Source: JAJNBA01 sp963842295 (GTDB taxonomy: Bacteria > Actinomycetota > UBA4738 > HRBIN12). From it: 64,000 bases of DNA. Each line of letters opens with the position of its first letter. The stretch's first letter is position 1. Under the pieces are notes generated by a model that saw only the letters and a list, made by a program, of their open reading frames with translations, had not been told where the DNA came from and made no database searches. Positions 44,013 through 53,100 of this stretch are shown here, in pieces. Made by a program: the position numbers and the translations under genes. The DNA is taken from positions 279,196 through 343,195 of the forward strand of contig CAWJFY010000011.1 of NCBI GenBank assembly GCA_963842295.1. Reading direction: 5' to 3'.

Positions 44013-44104
44013 CGATCCCGGGAGGTTCGTGAGAACCTGTTGCGCCCAGATCCTTCCGCCGGCGGGGGAATCCCCGGCCGGCCTTCCTGCGAACAACCAG
44101 GTAG

Positions 44105-44383
44105 ATGGCGTTCGAGGAGGGGTTGGCCGGCTGGCAACGACTCGCCGCATGCCGCGGCGAGGACTCGGCGTTCTACTTCGCGCCGAACTACTTCGAGAAG
44201 CGGCGCGAGAAGCTCGCCCGTGAGGCGGTCGCGAAACGGATCTGCGCGGTCTGTCCCGTGCGGCAGCCGTGTCTCGAATACGCGCTGGCGATGCGGGAGG
44301 GCCACGGCGTGTGGGGAGGTCTCAACGAGACCGAGCGACGGACGCTGCTCAAGCGTCAAGCTCTCGAAGCCCAAGCGAGCTGA
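44105..44383 (+). CDS. WhiB-family Fe-S transcriptional regulator
   Basis: 92 residues. Four cluster-binding cysteines: AACRGED, then ICAVCPVRQPC (CxxC-x5-C), followed by the family turn GVWGGLNETER and a basic C-terminal helix (RRTLLKRQ). Binds a 4Fe-4S cluster and acts with the major sigma factor; found almost only in actinobacteria and their phages. ATG 44105 lies about 90 bases after NfeD. Confidence 0.96.
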   Translation: MAFEEGLAGWQRLAACRGEDSAFYFAPNYFEKRREKLAREAVAKRICAVCPVRQPCLEYALAMREGHGVWGGLNETERRTLLKRQALEAQAS

Positions 44384-44447
44384 GCCAGGTTCGACCCGTT
44401 GAGCTGTCGTCAGAGGTCCTTCCGACCGGCGAGGCCTATCTGGGAGG

Positions 44448-44930
44448 ATGCGGCTCGTGGACGACGCGGACATCCTCGGTCGCCTCGACGAGCTCGGTCT
44501 CGAGCTCCCGCCGGTGCCGGAGCCCGTCGCAAGCTACGTTCCCGTGACGCGATCGGCGTCGCTGGCCTTCGTCGCTGGGCAGGTGGCGATGATCGATGGT
44601 CAAGTGCTGCACCCTGGCAAGCTCGGGCGACAGGTCTCGGTCGAGATGGGACAGGAGGCGGCGGCACGCGCGGCGCTTCAGGCGTTGTCGGCGCTTCGGC
44701 AGCACCTCGGGGGGAGCCTCGATCGCCTCGTGCGGATCCTCCAGCTCACGGTCTTCGTGGCGGCCGACGCGGAGTTCAGCGAACATCCCCGCGTGGCGGA
44801 TGGGGCGAGCGATGCGTTGATCGCCGTGCTCGGGCCGGAGGGACGGCACGCCAGGGCGGCGGTCGGGGTCGCCTCGCTGCCACTCGGCGCGAGCATCGAG
44901 ATCACCGTGACGGCTGAGGTCGCCGAGTAG
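44448..44930 (+). CDS. RidA/YjgF-family protein
   Basis: 160 residues, ATG 44448 with GGAGG directly upstream (GTG 44457 also possible). The pattern of the longer, YjgH-like RidA group: SLAFVAGQVAMIDGQ, EAAARAALQALSALRQHLG, ILQLTVFVAADAEF and a closing GASIEITVTAEV. The catalytic Arg of RidA enamine deaminases (usually near R105) is not clearly present; HARAAVGVASLPLGA is the nearest stretch. Could deaminate reactive enamines or have another role. Confidence 0.9.
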   Translation: MRLVDDADILGRLDELGLELPPVPEPVASYVPVTRSASLAFVAGQVAMIDGQVLHPGKLGRQVSVEMGQEAAARAALQALSALRQHLGGSLDRLVRILQLTVFVAADAEFSEHPRVADGASDALIAVLGPEGRHARAAVGVASLPLGASIEITVTAEVAE

Positions 44931-44986
44931 TTCGTCGACGGGTCGGGGATCGGGGAAACGAGGACCGGGAAACGGGACCGGGGGTG

Positions 44987-46828
44987 TCAGGAGCGTGGGA
45001 ACCGGAGGTCGCCCTCCCGGCGTGTGATGCCTCGCTGGTCGAACCACTCCAAGAGAGGCAGGGCGTATTTGCGGCTCGTCCCGAGTGCCTCGCGGAAGGC
45101 GCTCACCCTGATGCCGGCGATGCCCGCCGCTTTGACGATCGCCTCCGCTCGTTCGATCAGCGCCGGAGTGAACATGAGGTCGGGGGCGACGCGCACGGCG
45201 AGGCCGCTCCTGGCGGCCGCGTCGATCGCGTCGCGCCCGATCCCTTGCGCGAGGAGATCCTTGATCGTGGGCGGTTGCGCCGGCTCTGCGGCGATCGCTT
45301 CGACCACATGTAGGACGACCGGATCGTTCCTTCGGTCGGCGGGTCGATGTGTGGGCGATGAGATCGACGTGCTCGTTCGGGTGATGAGCCCGTCGACGGC
45401 GAGACGGTCGATCACGGCGTCGACGAGGCCGCCATCGGGCGGGCCGGTGAGAGGTCGCAGCGAGGCAGCCAGGGCTCGGCGAGCCGTCGCGAGGGGTTCT
45501 CCCTCCTCCAAGGGGTGTGCTTGGTGGAAGGTCGCAACCTGGGCGGTCAGGGCGGCTCCGGCCACATCGAGCAGACCGTCCCGGAGCAACCATCCGCCGG
45601 CCTGAGGGACGGCCGCGCTCGAGCCCGTGAGGACGAGCGCCTCCGATGCCAGGACGGCGCCGCGCTCGTCGGCAAGGATCGCAGGGAGATCGTCGCGCGC
45701 CGCCGCGGCGCGCCGAGCGAGGCGGGCTTCTGGATCGGGGCCTGCGCGCCGCGGCGGCGCCGGGTCCAGGACCGATCCTCCCCCGACGGTTTCCTGCCGG
45801 CCGGACTCACGGAGGACGAAGCGGTCGAAGACGTCCAGCACCAGCGGGCGAGCCGTCGTGACTCGGACGAACGCTTCCCCGCCCGGCTCGAGTCGCGCGT
45901 CGCCGAAGATCCGGAGGCGGGCGTCTGCCTCCGCCGCGCCCGCGTAGATCTTGAACGCGCCCCGTCCGGTGATCGGGTGCCGAAGGTCGCGGACCGGGCG
46001 CAGCACGCCCTCGAAGATCGTTGTCGGCCTCCATGTCTTCGGCGCGCCCACGACGTCCCCCCGCGCCAGTTCCTCTCTCCCGGTGCCGACGAGGTTCGCG
46101 GCGACACGCGCAATCGCGCACGCGCGAGCCTCGTTCCGCCTGTGCGTCTGGAGAGAGCGGATGCGAGCCGTCCTCCCGCGAGGGTAGAGCTCGACCTCTG
46201 CCCCGACGGAGAGGCAGTCGCCGCCCAGCGTGCCGGTGACGACAGTGCCTGCTCCGGAGATCGTGAACACACGGTCGACGAACAGGCGAGCACGTGTCGC
46301 ATCTGGAGCGAGCGCGTTCGCCAGCAACTCGTCGAGCGCCGCGCGGAGATGGTCGAGGCCCTGGCCCGTCGTCGCCGACACCCGGACGATGCGGGCAGCC
46401 GACAGGACGGTGCCGTCGATCCGATCCCTGATCTCCTCCTCAGCCAGATCGAGGGTGTCCTCATCGACGAGATCCCGCTTCGTCAGCGCCACGACCCCGC
46501 CGGCCACACCGAGCACGTCCAATATCGCCAGGTGTTCCTCCGACTGCCGACGCCAGCCCTCGTTGGCGGCCACCACGAACAGGACGAGCCGGACGGGTCC
46601 GACGCCGGCGAGCATGTTGGCGATGAAACGTTCGTGCCCCGGCACGTCGACGAAGCCCACCTCGCGTCCGGAGGGAAGCTCGCACCAGGCATAGCCGAGG
46701 TCGATCGTGAGCCCTCGCCGCTTCTCCTCGTCCCATCGGTCGGGGTCCATCCCGGTGAGCTGCTCGATCAGGGACGACTTGCCGTGGTCGACGTGGCCGG
46801 CCGTGGCCACGACGCGGAGCTCCGTCAT
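44987..46828 (-). CDS. selB: Selenocysteine-specific elongation factor SelB
   Basis: 613 residues. Brings Sec-tRNA to the ribosome at UGA codons marked by a SECIS hairpin. GTPase motifs: TAGHVDHGKSSL (G1), GLTIDLGYAW (G2), DVPGHERF (G3), TKRDLVDE (G4-like). Then EF-Tu-like domains 2 and 3 (FTISGAGTVVTGTLGGDCL) and a C-terminal winged-helix region that ends in RVSAFREALGTSRKYALPLLEWFDQ, the SECIS-binding part. Follows selA with no spacer, so they are one operon. The tRNA-Sec and selD genes are not in the window. Confidence 0.97.
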   Translation of the reverse strand: MTELRVVATAGHVDHGKSSLIEQLTGMDPDRWDEEKRRGLTIDLGYAWCELPSGREVGFVDVPGHERFIANMLAGVGPVRLVLFVVAANEGWRRQSEEHLAILDVLGVAGGVVALTKRDLVDEDTLDLAEEEIRDRIDGTVLSAARIVRVSATTGQGLDHLRAALDELLANALAPDATRARLFVDRVFTISGAGTVVTGTLGGDCLSVGAEVELYPRGRTARIRSLQTHRRNEARACAIARVAANLVGTGREELARGDVVGAPKTWRPTTIFEGVLRPVRDLRHPITGRGAFKIYAGAAEADARLRIFGDARLEPGGEAFVRVTTARPLVLDVFDRFVLRESGRQETVGGGSVLDPAPPRRAGPDPEARLARRAAAARDDLPAILADERGAVLASEALVLTGSSAAVPQAGGWLLRDGLLDVAGAALTAQVATFHQAHPLEEGEPLATARRALAASLRPLTGPPDGGLVDAVIDRLAVDGLITRTSTSISSPTHRPADRRNDPVVLHVVEAIAAEPAQPPTIKDLLAQGIGRDAIDAAARSGLAVRVAPDLMFTPALIERAEAIVKAAGIAGIRVSAFREALGTSRKYALPLLEWFDQRGITRREGDLRFPRS

Positions 46829-48271
46829 CTACGTGTCGAGATCAGGGCCGGGGCCCACGCTCGGACCCTCGTCGCGATCGTCGCCGTGGAGATCGTGGCC
46901 GTGCTCCTCGTCGCCTTCGAGCGCATAGTGCACCGCCCGAGCGAGGTGCGGGACCTGCTCGTCGGTCACGGTCCGACAATCAAGCAGGATGAACCGATCC
47001 TCTAGCCGCGAGAACGCTGCCGGCGTCCCCGTGCGCATGCGCGCGGCGAAGGCGGGCGCGTCCGGGACCTGTATCCGAACGCCCCACGAGGGCAGGCTCG
47101 TCCCGGGCATCGACCCTCCACCGACCGCGGACTCACATCGCACGACCCGTGCACCCTCGAGCTCTCCGCCGATCGTCTCCGACAGTCTCAGGGCCCGGCT
47201 CCGGACCTTCTCCGGCGGTTCGCGAAGCATCCGGAACACGGGGATCTCCTCCTCCCGGCCGGTGGCGGCGATCGCGAGCACCTGTTCGAGCGCCGCCATC
47301 TGGATCCTGCCGATACGGACGGCGCGAGCGATCGGATGCCGTCGCAGCCGCTCCAACAGGTCGGCCCGGCCGACGATGATGCCTGCTTGTGGTCCGCCGA
47401 GCAGCTTGTCTGCAGAGAAGGTGACGAGGTCCGCGCCCTGGCTCAACGCATCCGAGACGCTCGGCTCGTCGCTGGGGTGGCCGTGCCCGTGATGCAGCAG
47501 CCCGGACCCGACGTCGAACAGGAACGGGATCGCGTGCTTGCGGGCGAGTGCTGCCAGTTCGGCCGGCGACGGCGCCGCCGTGAAGCCGATCAGGCGGTAG
47601 TTCGAAGGATGGACCTTGAGGATCAACCCGGTCTTGTCGCTCACCGCCGCCCGATAGTCGGCGATCTTCGTTCGGTTCGTGGTTCCCACCTCGGCGAGCC
47701 GTGCCCCCGACGCCGCGAGGATGTCGGGGATCCTGAACTCACCACCGATCTCGATCAACTCGCCCCGAGAGACGACGACTTGCTTCCCCTTGGCCAGGGC
47801 GGCCATCGCCAATAGAAGTGCTGCGGCGCAATTGTTCACCACCATGGCCCCGTCTGCGCCCGTGAGCGCGGTGAGCAAGGTCTCGGCGTGGCGGCCTCGC
47901 TTGCCGCGGCGGCCGGTCTCACGGTCGACCTCGATGTCGGTGTAGGAACGGGCGGCGCGCGCCGCTGCCCGCGCTGCGCGCTCGGGCAGCGGCGCGCGCC
48001 CGAGGTTCGTGTGCAGGATGACGCCGGTCGCGTTGATCACCGGCACCATCCCGTGCGCCGCGTGTGACGCCCGGCCGAGCGCCCTGGCGAGGAGCACCTC
48101 GTCGGGCGGCGGGTCCTCACCGTCGGCTGCGGCGGATCGCACCTCGGCGAGCACGTCTTCGAGCATCCGCTTCACGAGAGGACGTCCGAGTGTCGAGGTC
48201 GCCCTCCGCGCGGGATCGGAGCGCAGGAGGGCATCCACCGAGGGAACCTTCCGGCGGACGTCGAGGGCCAT
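46829..48271 (-). CDS. selA: L-seryl-tRNA(Sec) selenium transferase
   Basis: 480 residues. PLP enzyme that converts Ser-tRNA(Sec) to Sec-tRNA(Sec) with selenophosphate. N-terminal tRNA-binding region (LGRPLVKRMLEDVLAEVR), INATGVILHTNLGRAPL, and the PLP lysine in FSADKLLGGPQAGIIVGR. C-terminus ends with an acidic His-rich stretch (GDEEHGHDLHGDD). Immediately followed by selB. A TAGGCT box 9 bases upstream of the ATG fits a leaderless start. Divergent from nuoD. Confidence 0.97.
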   Translation of the reverse strand: MALDVRRKVPSVDALLRSDPARRATSTLGRPLVKRMLEDVLAEVRSAAADGEDPPPDEVLLARALGRASHAAHGMVPVINATGVILHTNLGRAPLPERAARAAARAARSYTDIEVDRETGRRGKRGRHAETLLTALTGADGAMVVNNCAAALLLAMAALAKGKQVVVSRGELIEIGGEFRIPDILAASGARLAEVGTTNRTKIADYRAAVSDKTGLILKVHPSNYRLIGFTAAPSPAELAALARKHAIPFLFDVGSGLLHHGHGHPSDEPSVSDALSQGADLVTFSADKLLGGPQAGIIVGRADLLERLRRHPIARAVRIGRIQMAALEQVLAIAATGREEEIPVFRMLREPPEKVRSRALRLSETIGGELEGARVVRCESAVGGGSMPGTSLPSWGVRIQVPDAPAFAARMRTGTPAAFSRLEDRFILLDCRTVTDEQVPHLARAVHYALEGDEEHGHDLHGDDRDEGPSVGPGPDLDT

Positions 48272-48280
48272 CGTGCGGGC

Positions 48281-48286
48281 AGCCTA
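48281..48286 (-). promoter_or_regulatory. TANNNT -10-like box for selA-selB
   Basis: TAGGCT on the minus strand, 9 bases before the selA ATG, with no ribosome binding site between. Confidence 0.4.
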
Positions 48287-48337
48287 CCGCCTCCGATGGC
48301 GGCAACCATCGACCCGGATGGTCCGCGCAGCCTCCGC

Positions 48338-48343
48338 TAGGAT
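48338..48343 (+). promoter_or_regulatory. TANNNT -10-like box for nuoD
   Basis: TAGGAT ends 9 bases before the nuoD ATG at 48353. GGCGG lies too close to the ATG to be a good ribosome binding site. Confidence 0.38.
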
Positions 48344-48352
48344 GACCGGCGG

Positions 48353-49543
48353 ATGGACATCAGCGAGCGGGCCGCGTTCGAGAGTTCCCAGGTCGCCTCG
48401 ATGATCCGAGGCGGTGGATTGGACGTCGAGGTCCTTCCGAGCGGGGAGTTCTCCACCGAGGAGATGATCCTCAACATCGGACCGCAGCATCCCTCGACCC
48501 ACGGGGTCCTCCGCGTGGTCCTCGAGCTGGACGGCGAGGTGATCACGAAGGCCGAGCCCGTGATCGGGTACATGCACCGAGCGGCCGAGAAGCTCGCCGA
48601 ATACCGTGACGCGCGCCAGGTCCTCGTCCTCATGAATCGCCATGACTGGATCAGCGCGTTCAACAACGAGCTGGGCTGGACGATCGCCGTCGAGCGGCTG
48701 GCAGGCATCGAGGTCCCCGAGCGCGCTCAGTGGATCCGGACGATGTTCGCCGAGTGGAACCGGATCCTGAGCCACTTGATGTTCAGCGGCTCGTATCCGC
48801 TCGAGCTCGGCGCGATGACGCCGATCTTCTACGCCTTCCGCGAGCGCGAGATGATCCAGGACCTCATGGAATCCGCGACCGGGGCGCGGATGCACCACTC
48901 CTATTGCCGGGTCGGCGGTCTCAAGGACGACCTCCCGCGGGGCTTCCTGAAGCGCTCGGCGGAGGTGCTCGCCGAGACGCGGAAGCGGATCGGCGAGTTC
49001 GAGACCCTGATCATGGGGAACGAGATCATCTACGCCCGCACCAGAGACGTCGGACTCCTCCCTGCGGAGATGGCCATCGCCTATGGGACGTCCGGCCCGG
49101 TGCTGCAGGCGAGTGGGGTAGCGATGGATCCTCGTAAAGACGAGCCGTACGAGAAGTATGGGGAGGTCGAGTTCGAGGTGCCGGTGGGCGTGAAGGGTGA
49201 CTGCTACGACCGCCTCTGGGTTCTGATCGAGCGGATGAAGCAGTCCTGCAACATCATCGAGCAGTGCATGGACCGACTTCCGGCCGGTGAGTTCCGGGCG
49301 CCCAAACTGCCGAAGACCTTGAAGATGGAGGGCGAGGTCTATGTCCGGACCGAGAACCCCCTCGGTCTGATGGGTTATTACGTCGTCGGCGACGGCAAGA
49401 AACAGCCCTACCGACTAAAGATGCGCACGGCGTCGTTCTCCAACGTCAGCGTGATACCCGCGATGCTCCCAGGGACGCTCGTTCCGGACCTGATCGCGAT
49501 CCTCGGCTCGATCTTCTTCGTGGTCGGCGACGTCGACCGGTAG
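48353..49543 (+). CDS. nuoD: NADH-quinone oxidoreductase subunit D, orphan copy
   Basis: 396 residues, the 49-kDa subunit that lines the quinone site of complex I. Recognisable by NIGPQHPSTHGVLRVVLELDG, GYMHRAAEKLAEYRDARQ and the C-terminal IPAMLPGTLVPDLIAILGS and VGDVDR. The quinone-contacting His (STHG) is present. Where most NuoD have Tyr (LDY) this has Trp (NRHDW), a pattern I recall from actinobacterial second NuoD copies. No other nuo gene is nearby, so it must pair with subunits encoded elsewhere. Confidence 0.94.
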   Translation: MDISERAAFESSQVASMIRGGGLDVEVLPSGEFSTEEMILNIGPQHPSTHGVLRVVLELDGEVITKAEPVIGYMHRAAEKLAEYRDARQVLVLMNRHDWISAFNNELGWTIAVERLAGIEVPERAQWIRTMFAEWNRILSHLMFSGSYPLELGAMTPIFYAFREREMIQDLMESATGARMHHSYCRVGGLKDDLPRGFLKRSAEVLAETRKRIGEFETLIMGNEIIYARTRDVGLLPAEMAIAYGTSGPVLQASGVAMDPRKDEPYEKYGEVEFEVPVGVKGDCYDRLWVLIERMKQSCNIIEQCMDRLPAGEFRAPKLPKTLKMEGEVYVRTENPLGLMGYYVVGDGKKQPYRLKMRTASFSNVSVIPAMLPGTLVPDLIAILGSIFFVVGDVDR

Positions 49544-49593
49544 TTCCCAGGGCGCTCAACCTCTGCGGCCGTTCGGTCGATACCTCTCCGGGG

Positions 49594-50682
49594 ATGAACA
49601 CCGAGCAGGAAGGCTCGTTCCGCACCCGCACGGGGGATGACGGATCGCTCGAAGTCTGGGCGCGTGGCTGGCGCTTGGAGTCGCAGCTCTACGCCCTCGT
49701 CCCGATGGCCCTGGCCCTGATGTTCCTCGTCGCCCCCATGTCGATCACGATGCGCGCCGTGGGGGCCATCGTCATGCTCGCCGCGACATTCTGCGTCTTC
49801 CGCATGACGAAGCCGGGTCTCAGGTTGACGAAGGATTCCGTGTCCATCATCAGCGTCGTGCGCACCCAACGGTTCCCTTGGGAACAGGTCAGCGGCTTCA
49901 TGGGCGAGCGGAGGCACGATGAGGGACGCGTGCACCTGGTCCTCGCGGACGAGAGGCACATCCCACTCCCGGGGACGCTCGATCCCGCGGAGCTCGACCC
50001 GTACGGTGACGAAGGAGAGCTGCTCTCGGCAGCGGACCAGTTGAATCGGTTCCAGGAGCTCGCCTTGGCGCAGGACCTCCCGAGGCCGGCCGCTCCCGAG
50101 GTTCATGCCCTCGACCCTCCATCGGATGATCCCTCGCGGAGGGAGCGCCGCAGCGAGCGGAAGGCGCTGCGCGTCGCATCGAAGGCCGTCCAACTCCCAC
50201 CGGGCGTCACGCGCGAACGGATCACCGTACCGCACGCCGCCGATCCGCTGCCCGATGACGCCACACGGAAAGAGCGGCGTAGTGAGCGGAAGGCGTTGCG
50301 CGCCGCGCTGAAAGCGGTTCGCCTCACGTCCGATGGCGCGGTCGTGGCGGGGACCGCCCCAGACACCGAGCCCTCTCGGTCGCGAAGGCTGGGCCGGCGG
50401 TCCAAGAGTGAGCCCACCCCGGAGCTCGTGGAGGTGGCGATCGGCGATCCGGGAGGCTCGGCGGCCCCGCCTGTAGACGCCCGACCGGAACCGCCGAAGC
50501 CTCCGTCGCACTACCCCACGCCTGTGTACATCCCGCAAGCCGAGTATGCACAGATGCTCCGCGATCAGAAGGCAGCCGAGAAGGCCGCGATCGCGGCCGC
50601 CGCCGAATTGCATCGGCTCGCGAACCTGGAGGAGCTCGACGAGCTGGCCAAGAAAGAAGAGTTCTCGGACTGGACTTCGTAG
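49594..50682 (+). CDS. Membrane protein with a PH-like domain and a repeated basic tail
   Basis: 362 residues. Two membrane helices (about 30-67) are followed by a PH-like strand-rich domain (LRLTKDSVSIISVVRTQRFPWEQVSGF), as in bacterial PH_6-type proteins. The tail from residue 174 holds two copies of a roughly 31-residue basic repeat (174-204 and 217-248, both with RRSERKALR), then a Pro-rich spacer and a C-terminal coiled coil (AAEKAAIAAAAELHRLANLEEL). Likely at the inner membrane face. Function unknown. Confidence 0.75.
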   Translation: MNTEQEGSFRTRTGDDGSLEVWARGWRLESQLYALVPMALALMFLVAPMSITMRAVGAIVMLAATFCVFRMTKPGLRLTKDSVSIISVVRTQRFPWEQVSGFMGERRHDEGRVHLVLADERHIPLPGTLDPAELDPYGDEGELLSAADQLNRFQELALAQDLPRPAAPEVHALDPPSDDPSRRERRSERKALRVASKAVQLPPGVTRERITVPHAADPLPDDATRKERRSERKALRAALKAVRLTSDGAVVAGTAPDTEPSRSRRLGRRSKSEPTPELVEVAIGDPGGSAAPPVDARPEPPKPPSHYPTPVYIPQAEYAQMLRDQKAAEKAAIAAAAELHRLANLEELDELAKKEEFSDWTS

Positions 50683-50688
50683 CGTCGG

Positions 50689-52140
50689 CTAGGTCTGCCG
50701 GTTGAACCAGGCTCCTCCCGGACCTGAATAGCTGAAGGCTTCGCCCCACACGCCGATCGCCTTCCCGGTGTTCGTGATCGCGATCTCGCCGTAGTCGCCG
50801 TAGAACTCCTGGAACCCGGCGGCCGTCTTGTAGGCGGCGCCCGAGATCGCATCGGAGATCTTGACCGGCGCCGTCCAGGTCACCCCTCCGTCGCTGGAGC
50901 TCCGGTACCAGATGTTCCATGCGTCGTGGTTCCCACCGTTCGTCTGCGCGAACCAGACGCGCGCGTCTCCGCCGGCTCCGGACTCGACGACGGGAGCGGT
51001 GGCCTGCTCACTCGACGTCGAGAGCGTCGTCCGAGCCGACCACGTCGATCCGCCGTTGGTCGATCGTCGGGCGAAGATCAGTTGCTTGCCTCCAGGGGTC
51101 GTGGCGCCGTCGTAGACCATCACGAGGTTCCCGGCCGCGTCGGCGGACACGCCGCTGTGGCCGATATAGAAGTCGGAGGAGCACCCGGCCGCGACACAGG
51201 ACTCCCCGATCTCAACGGAGTCCACGACGACGTCCTGCCAGGTCGTTCCCTGGTTCGTCGAGACGAACGCGTGGTGCTCTACGAGACCCTCGGGCGTCGA
51301 GCCCTGGCCCCCGTAGAGGATGCTGCCCTCCGAGAACACGACCGCGCCGTTCGGCAGGACGTCCGCGTCGTAGGCGAAGAAGTACCTCGGTCCGTTGACG
51401 AGCTTCGTCTGTGTCCAGGTCGCGCCCGCGTTGTGCGACTGAGCGACGTACGGATCACCGGCATTGGGGCCGTTCCACGACACGTAGACGTGCTGGCCGT
51501 CGTTGCTCGTCGCGAGGACCGGCTTGTCGGTCCACGAGACCTTGCCGTACGTGGCCACTGGCGTCGACCACGTCTGTCCGTGGTTCGTGGACTTCGTGAA
51601 TACGGTGTTGAACCCGTTCATGTAGAGGGCGTAGACGTGGCCCGTGTTGGGCACGACCTCGATGATCGGATCGAACTGCGCGGAGCCCTTGCAGGCGCAC
51701 AGTGGCACGCCCGGGCCCCACGTGACCCCTCCGTCGGAGGAGATCTCGAGCGCCGTCCACGGCGACGGGCAGTTGCCGGGGCACGGCTTCGGCGCGTAGC
51801 GCGTGGTCAGCATGTAGACGAACGGCGCATTGGGGTCAGCCGCGATCGCCGGCTCCCAGTCGTCGGTCGGGGCGTTCATCAGCTGCTCGCCCGCCCATCC
51901 AGGTGCAGCGGCAAGGACGACTTGCTGGCGCCGCCCGAACGTCCCTTCCGCCTTCGCTTCGTGGAGCGCGTCGAGCCGCAGCTCCGTGGTGAGCTTCTGC
52001 TCGAGCCGCTCCTCGACGCCCCCGGGAGCGCGAGCCGGACCTCGGAGGCCGCTCGGGGCCATCGATGCCAGCGCCATGGCGGATGCGACGACGATCATCG
52101 CGACTACCGTGACGAGAGCCGACATCATCCTTGCTTGCAT
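50689..52140 (-). CDS. Secreted sialidase-like beta-propeller with Asp-boxes
   Basis: 483 residues. Signal peptide or anchor in the first 30 (VTVVAMIVVASAMALASMA). At least six Asp-box-like turns (SSDGGVTWG, STNHGQTW, SHNAGATW, STNQGTTW, STNGGSTW, SSDGGVTW) mark a six-bladed sialidase/BNR propeller. Three cysteine pairs (CPGNCP, LCAC, CVAAGCS) suggest disulfides in an exported protein. The conserved sialidase Arg triad is not obvious, so it may bind rather than cleave glycans. Confidence 0.85.
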   Translation of the reverse strand: MQARMMSALVTVVAMIVVASAMALASMAPSGLRGPARAPGGVEERLEQKLTTELRLDALHEAKAEGTFGRRQQVVLAAAPGWAGEQLMNAPTDDWEPAIAADPNAPFVYMLTTRYAPKPCPGNCPSPWTALEISSDGGVTWGPGVPLCACKGSAQFDPIIEVVPNTGHVYALYMNGFNTVFTKSTNHGQTWSTPVATYGKVSWTDKPVLATSNDGQHVYVSWNGPNAGDPYVAQSHNAGATWTQTKLVNGPRYFFAYDADVLPNGAVVFSEGSILYGGQGSTPEGLVEHHAFVSTNQGTTWQDVVVDSVEIGESCVAAGCSSDFYIGHSGVSADAAGNLVMVYDGATTPGGKQLIFARRSTNGGSTWSARTTLSTSSEQATAPVVESGAGGDARVWFAQTNGGNHDAWNIWYRSSSDGGVTWTAPVKISDAISGAAYKTAAGFQEFYGDYGEIAITNTGKAIGVWGEAFSYSGPGGAWFNRQT

Positions 52141-52252
52141 CGTTCGCCTCCCAACGGCCGGGCGGCCCGGCCAGCGCCAGCGGTCTGAAGGATGGAAATC
52201 GTAGCCCGGTCCTCGGACGTGACGCCACCCCGAAACCGGGTGGGCGCGAGGG

Positions 52253-52258
52253 TACGCT
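52253..52258 (+). promoter_or_regulatory. TANNNT -10-like box for the ABC permease
   Basis: TACGCT ends 7 bases before the ATG at 52266; no ribosome binding site lies between. Confidence 0.38.
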
Positions 52259-52265
52259 GCCCCGG

Positions 52266-53090
52266 ATGGGGGGGCCGGCCATCCGAGAACACCGTCGCTC
52301 GTGGGTCTCGACGGTCGGTGTGGTGCTGGTTATCGCCGTCTTCCTCGTGCCATCGGTGCTGGCATTCCTCGGCTCGCTCAGGCCGATGGGGACATCGCCA
52401 CCCACCACGATCCAGCTGTATCCAGATGGAGCAGATCTTTCGAACTACGGGGAGTTGGCGGGACGCTCCTCCCTCCGCCGGGAGACGCTGAACTCACTCC
52501 TCGTGGCGGCGATCTCTGTGCCGGCCGGAACGCTCGTCGCATCCTGGGCCGGATTCGCGATCGCCCGTTTGCCGCGACGTGCGGCGCTATTCCTCCTCGG
52601 CCTCACCCTGGTCACCGCGATGATCCCTGTCACCGCCTTGCTCGTGGGCAGGCTCGTGCTGTTTCGACTCGCAGGGCTCACGGACACGCCGATGCCCTTG
52701 ATGGCACCGGCGCTGATCGGCGTCTCGCCTCTGCTCGTGCTCCTCTTCGCGTGGAGCTACTTCACGATCCCCCGCGCGATCTACGATCTCGCACGGGAAG
52801 CAGGCCTCGGCCCGCTGCGCACCTGGTGGCATGTGGCGATGCCCATGAGGATGGATGTCGCTGGCGTGGCTGCGGGGGTCGCCTTCATGATCTCGTGGGG
52901 CAACCTCCTGGACCCGCTCCTCTACGTGTATGACGAGCGCTGGTTCACGCTTCCCTTGGGTCTCGCCTCCCTCGCGGAGCTCCCGCCGACCGATCAGGGG
53001 CTGATGCTGGCGGCGGCGATGTTCGCGATCGCGCCCGTGCTGGTGACCGCATTCGTCGTGCAGCGTTTCGTCTACGCTCGGAGGTGGTGA
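52266..53090 (+). CDS. Sugar ABC transporter permease (MalG type)
   Basis: 274 residues from ATG 52266; the longer frame upstream is antisense to the sialidase-like gene. Six membrane helices and the cytoplasmic EAA loop (YDLAREAGLGPLRTWWHVAMPM) that docks on the ATPase. First of two permeases; a binding-protein remnant and the MalF-type partner follow on the same strand. No ATPase is in the window; in actinobacteria one shared ATPase (MsiK-like) often serves several such systems. Confidence 0.93.
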   Translation: MGGPAIREHRRSWVSTVGVVLVIAVFLVPSVLAFLGSLRPMGTSPPTTIQLYPDGADLSNYGELAGRSSLRRETLNSLLVAAISVPAGTLVASWAGFAIARLPRRAALFLLGLTLVTAMIPVTALLVGRLVLFRLAGLTDTPMPLMAPALIGVSPLLVLLFAWSYFTIPRAIYDLAREAGLGPLRTWWHVAMPMRMDVAGVAAGVAFMISWGNLLDPLLYVYDERWFTLPLGLASLAELPPTDQGLMLAAAMFAIAPVLVTAFVVQRFVYARRW

Positions 53091-53100
53091 TGCGAGGGGA

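Noticed and set aside
42621..44150. Upstream extension of the penicillin-binding protein frame to 44150
   Set aside because: This part is antisense to the NfeD gene and is Arg/Pro/Asp-rich noise; a membrane-protein start fits at ATG 42620.
44930..44990. tRNA-Sec next to selB
   Set aside because: I looked for a long acceptor arm and a UCA anticodon in the short gap between ridA and selB and found none; the gene must lie outside the window.
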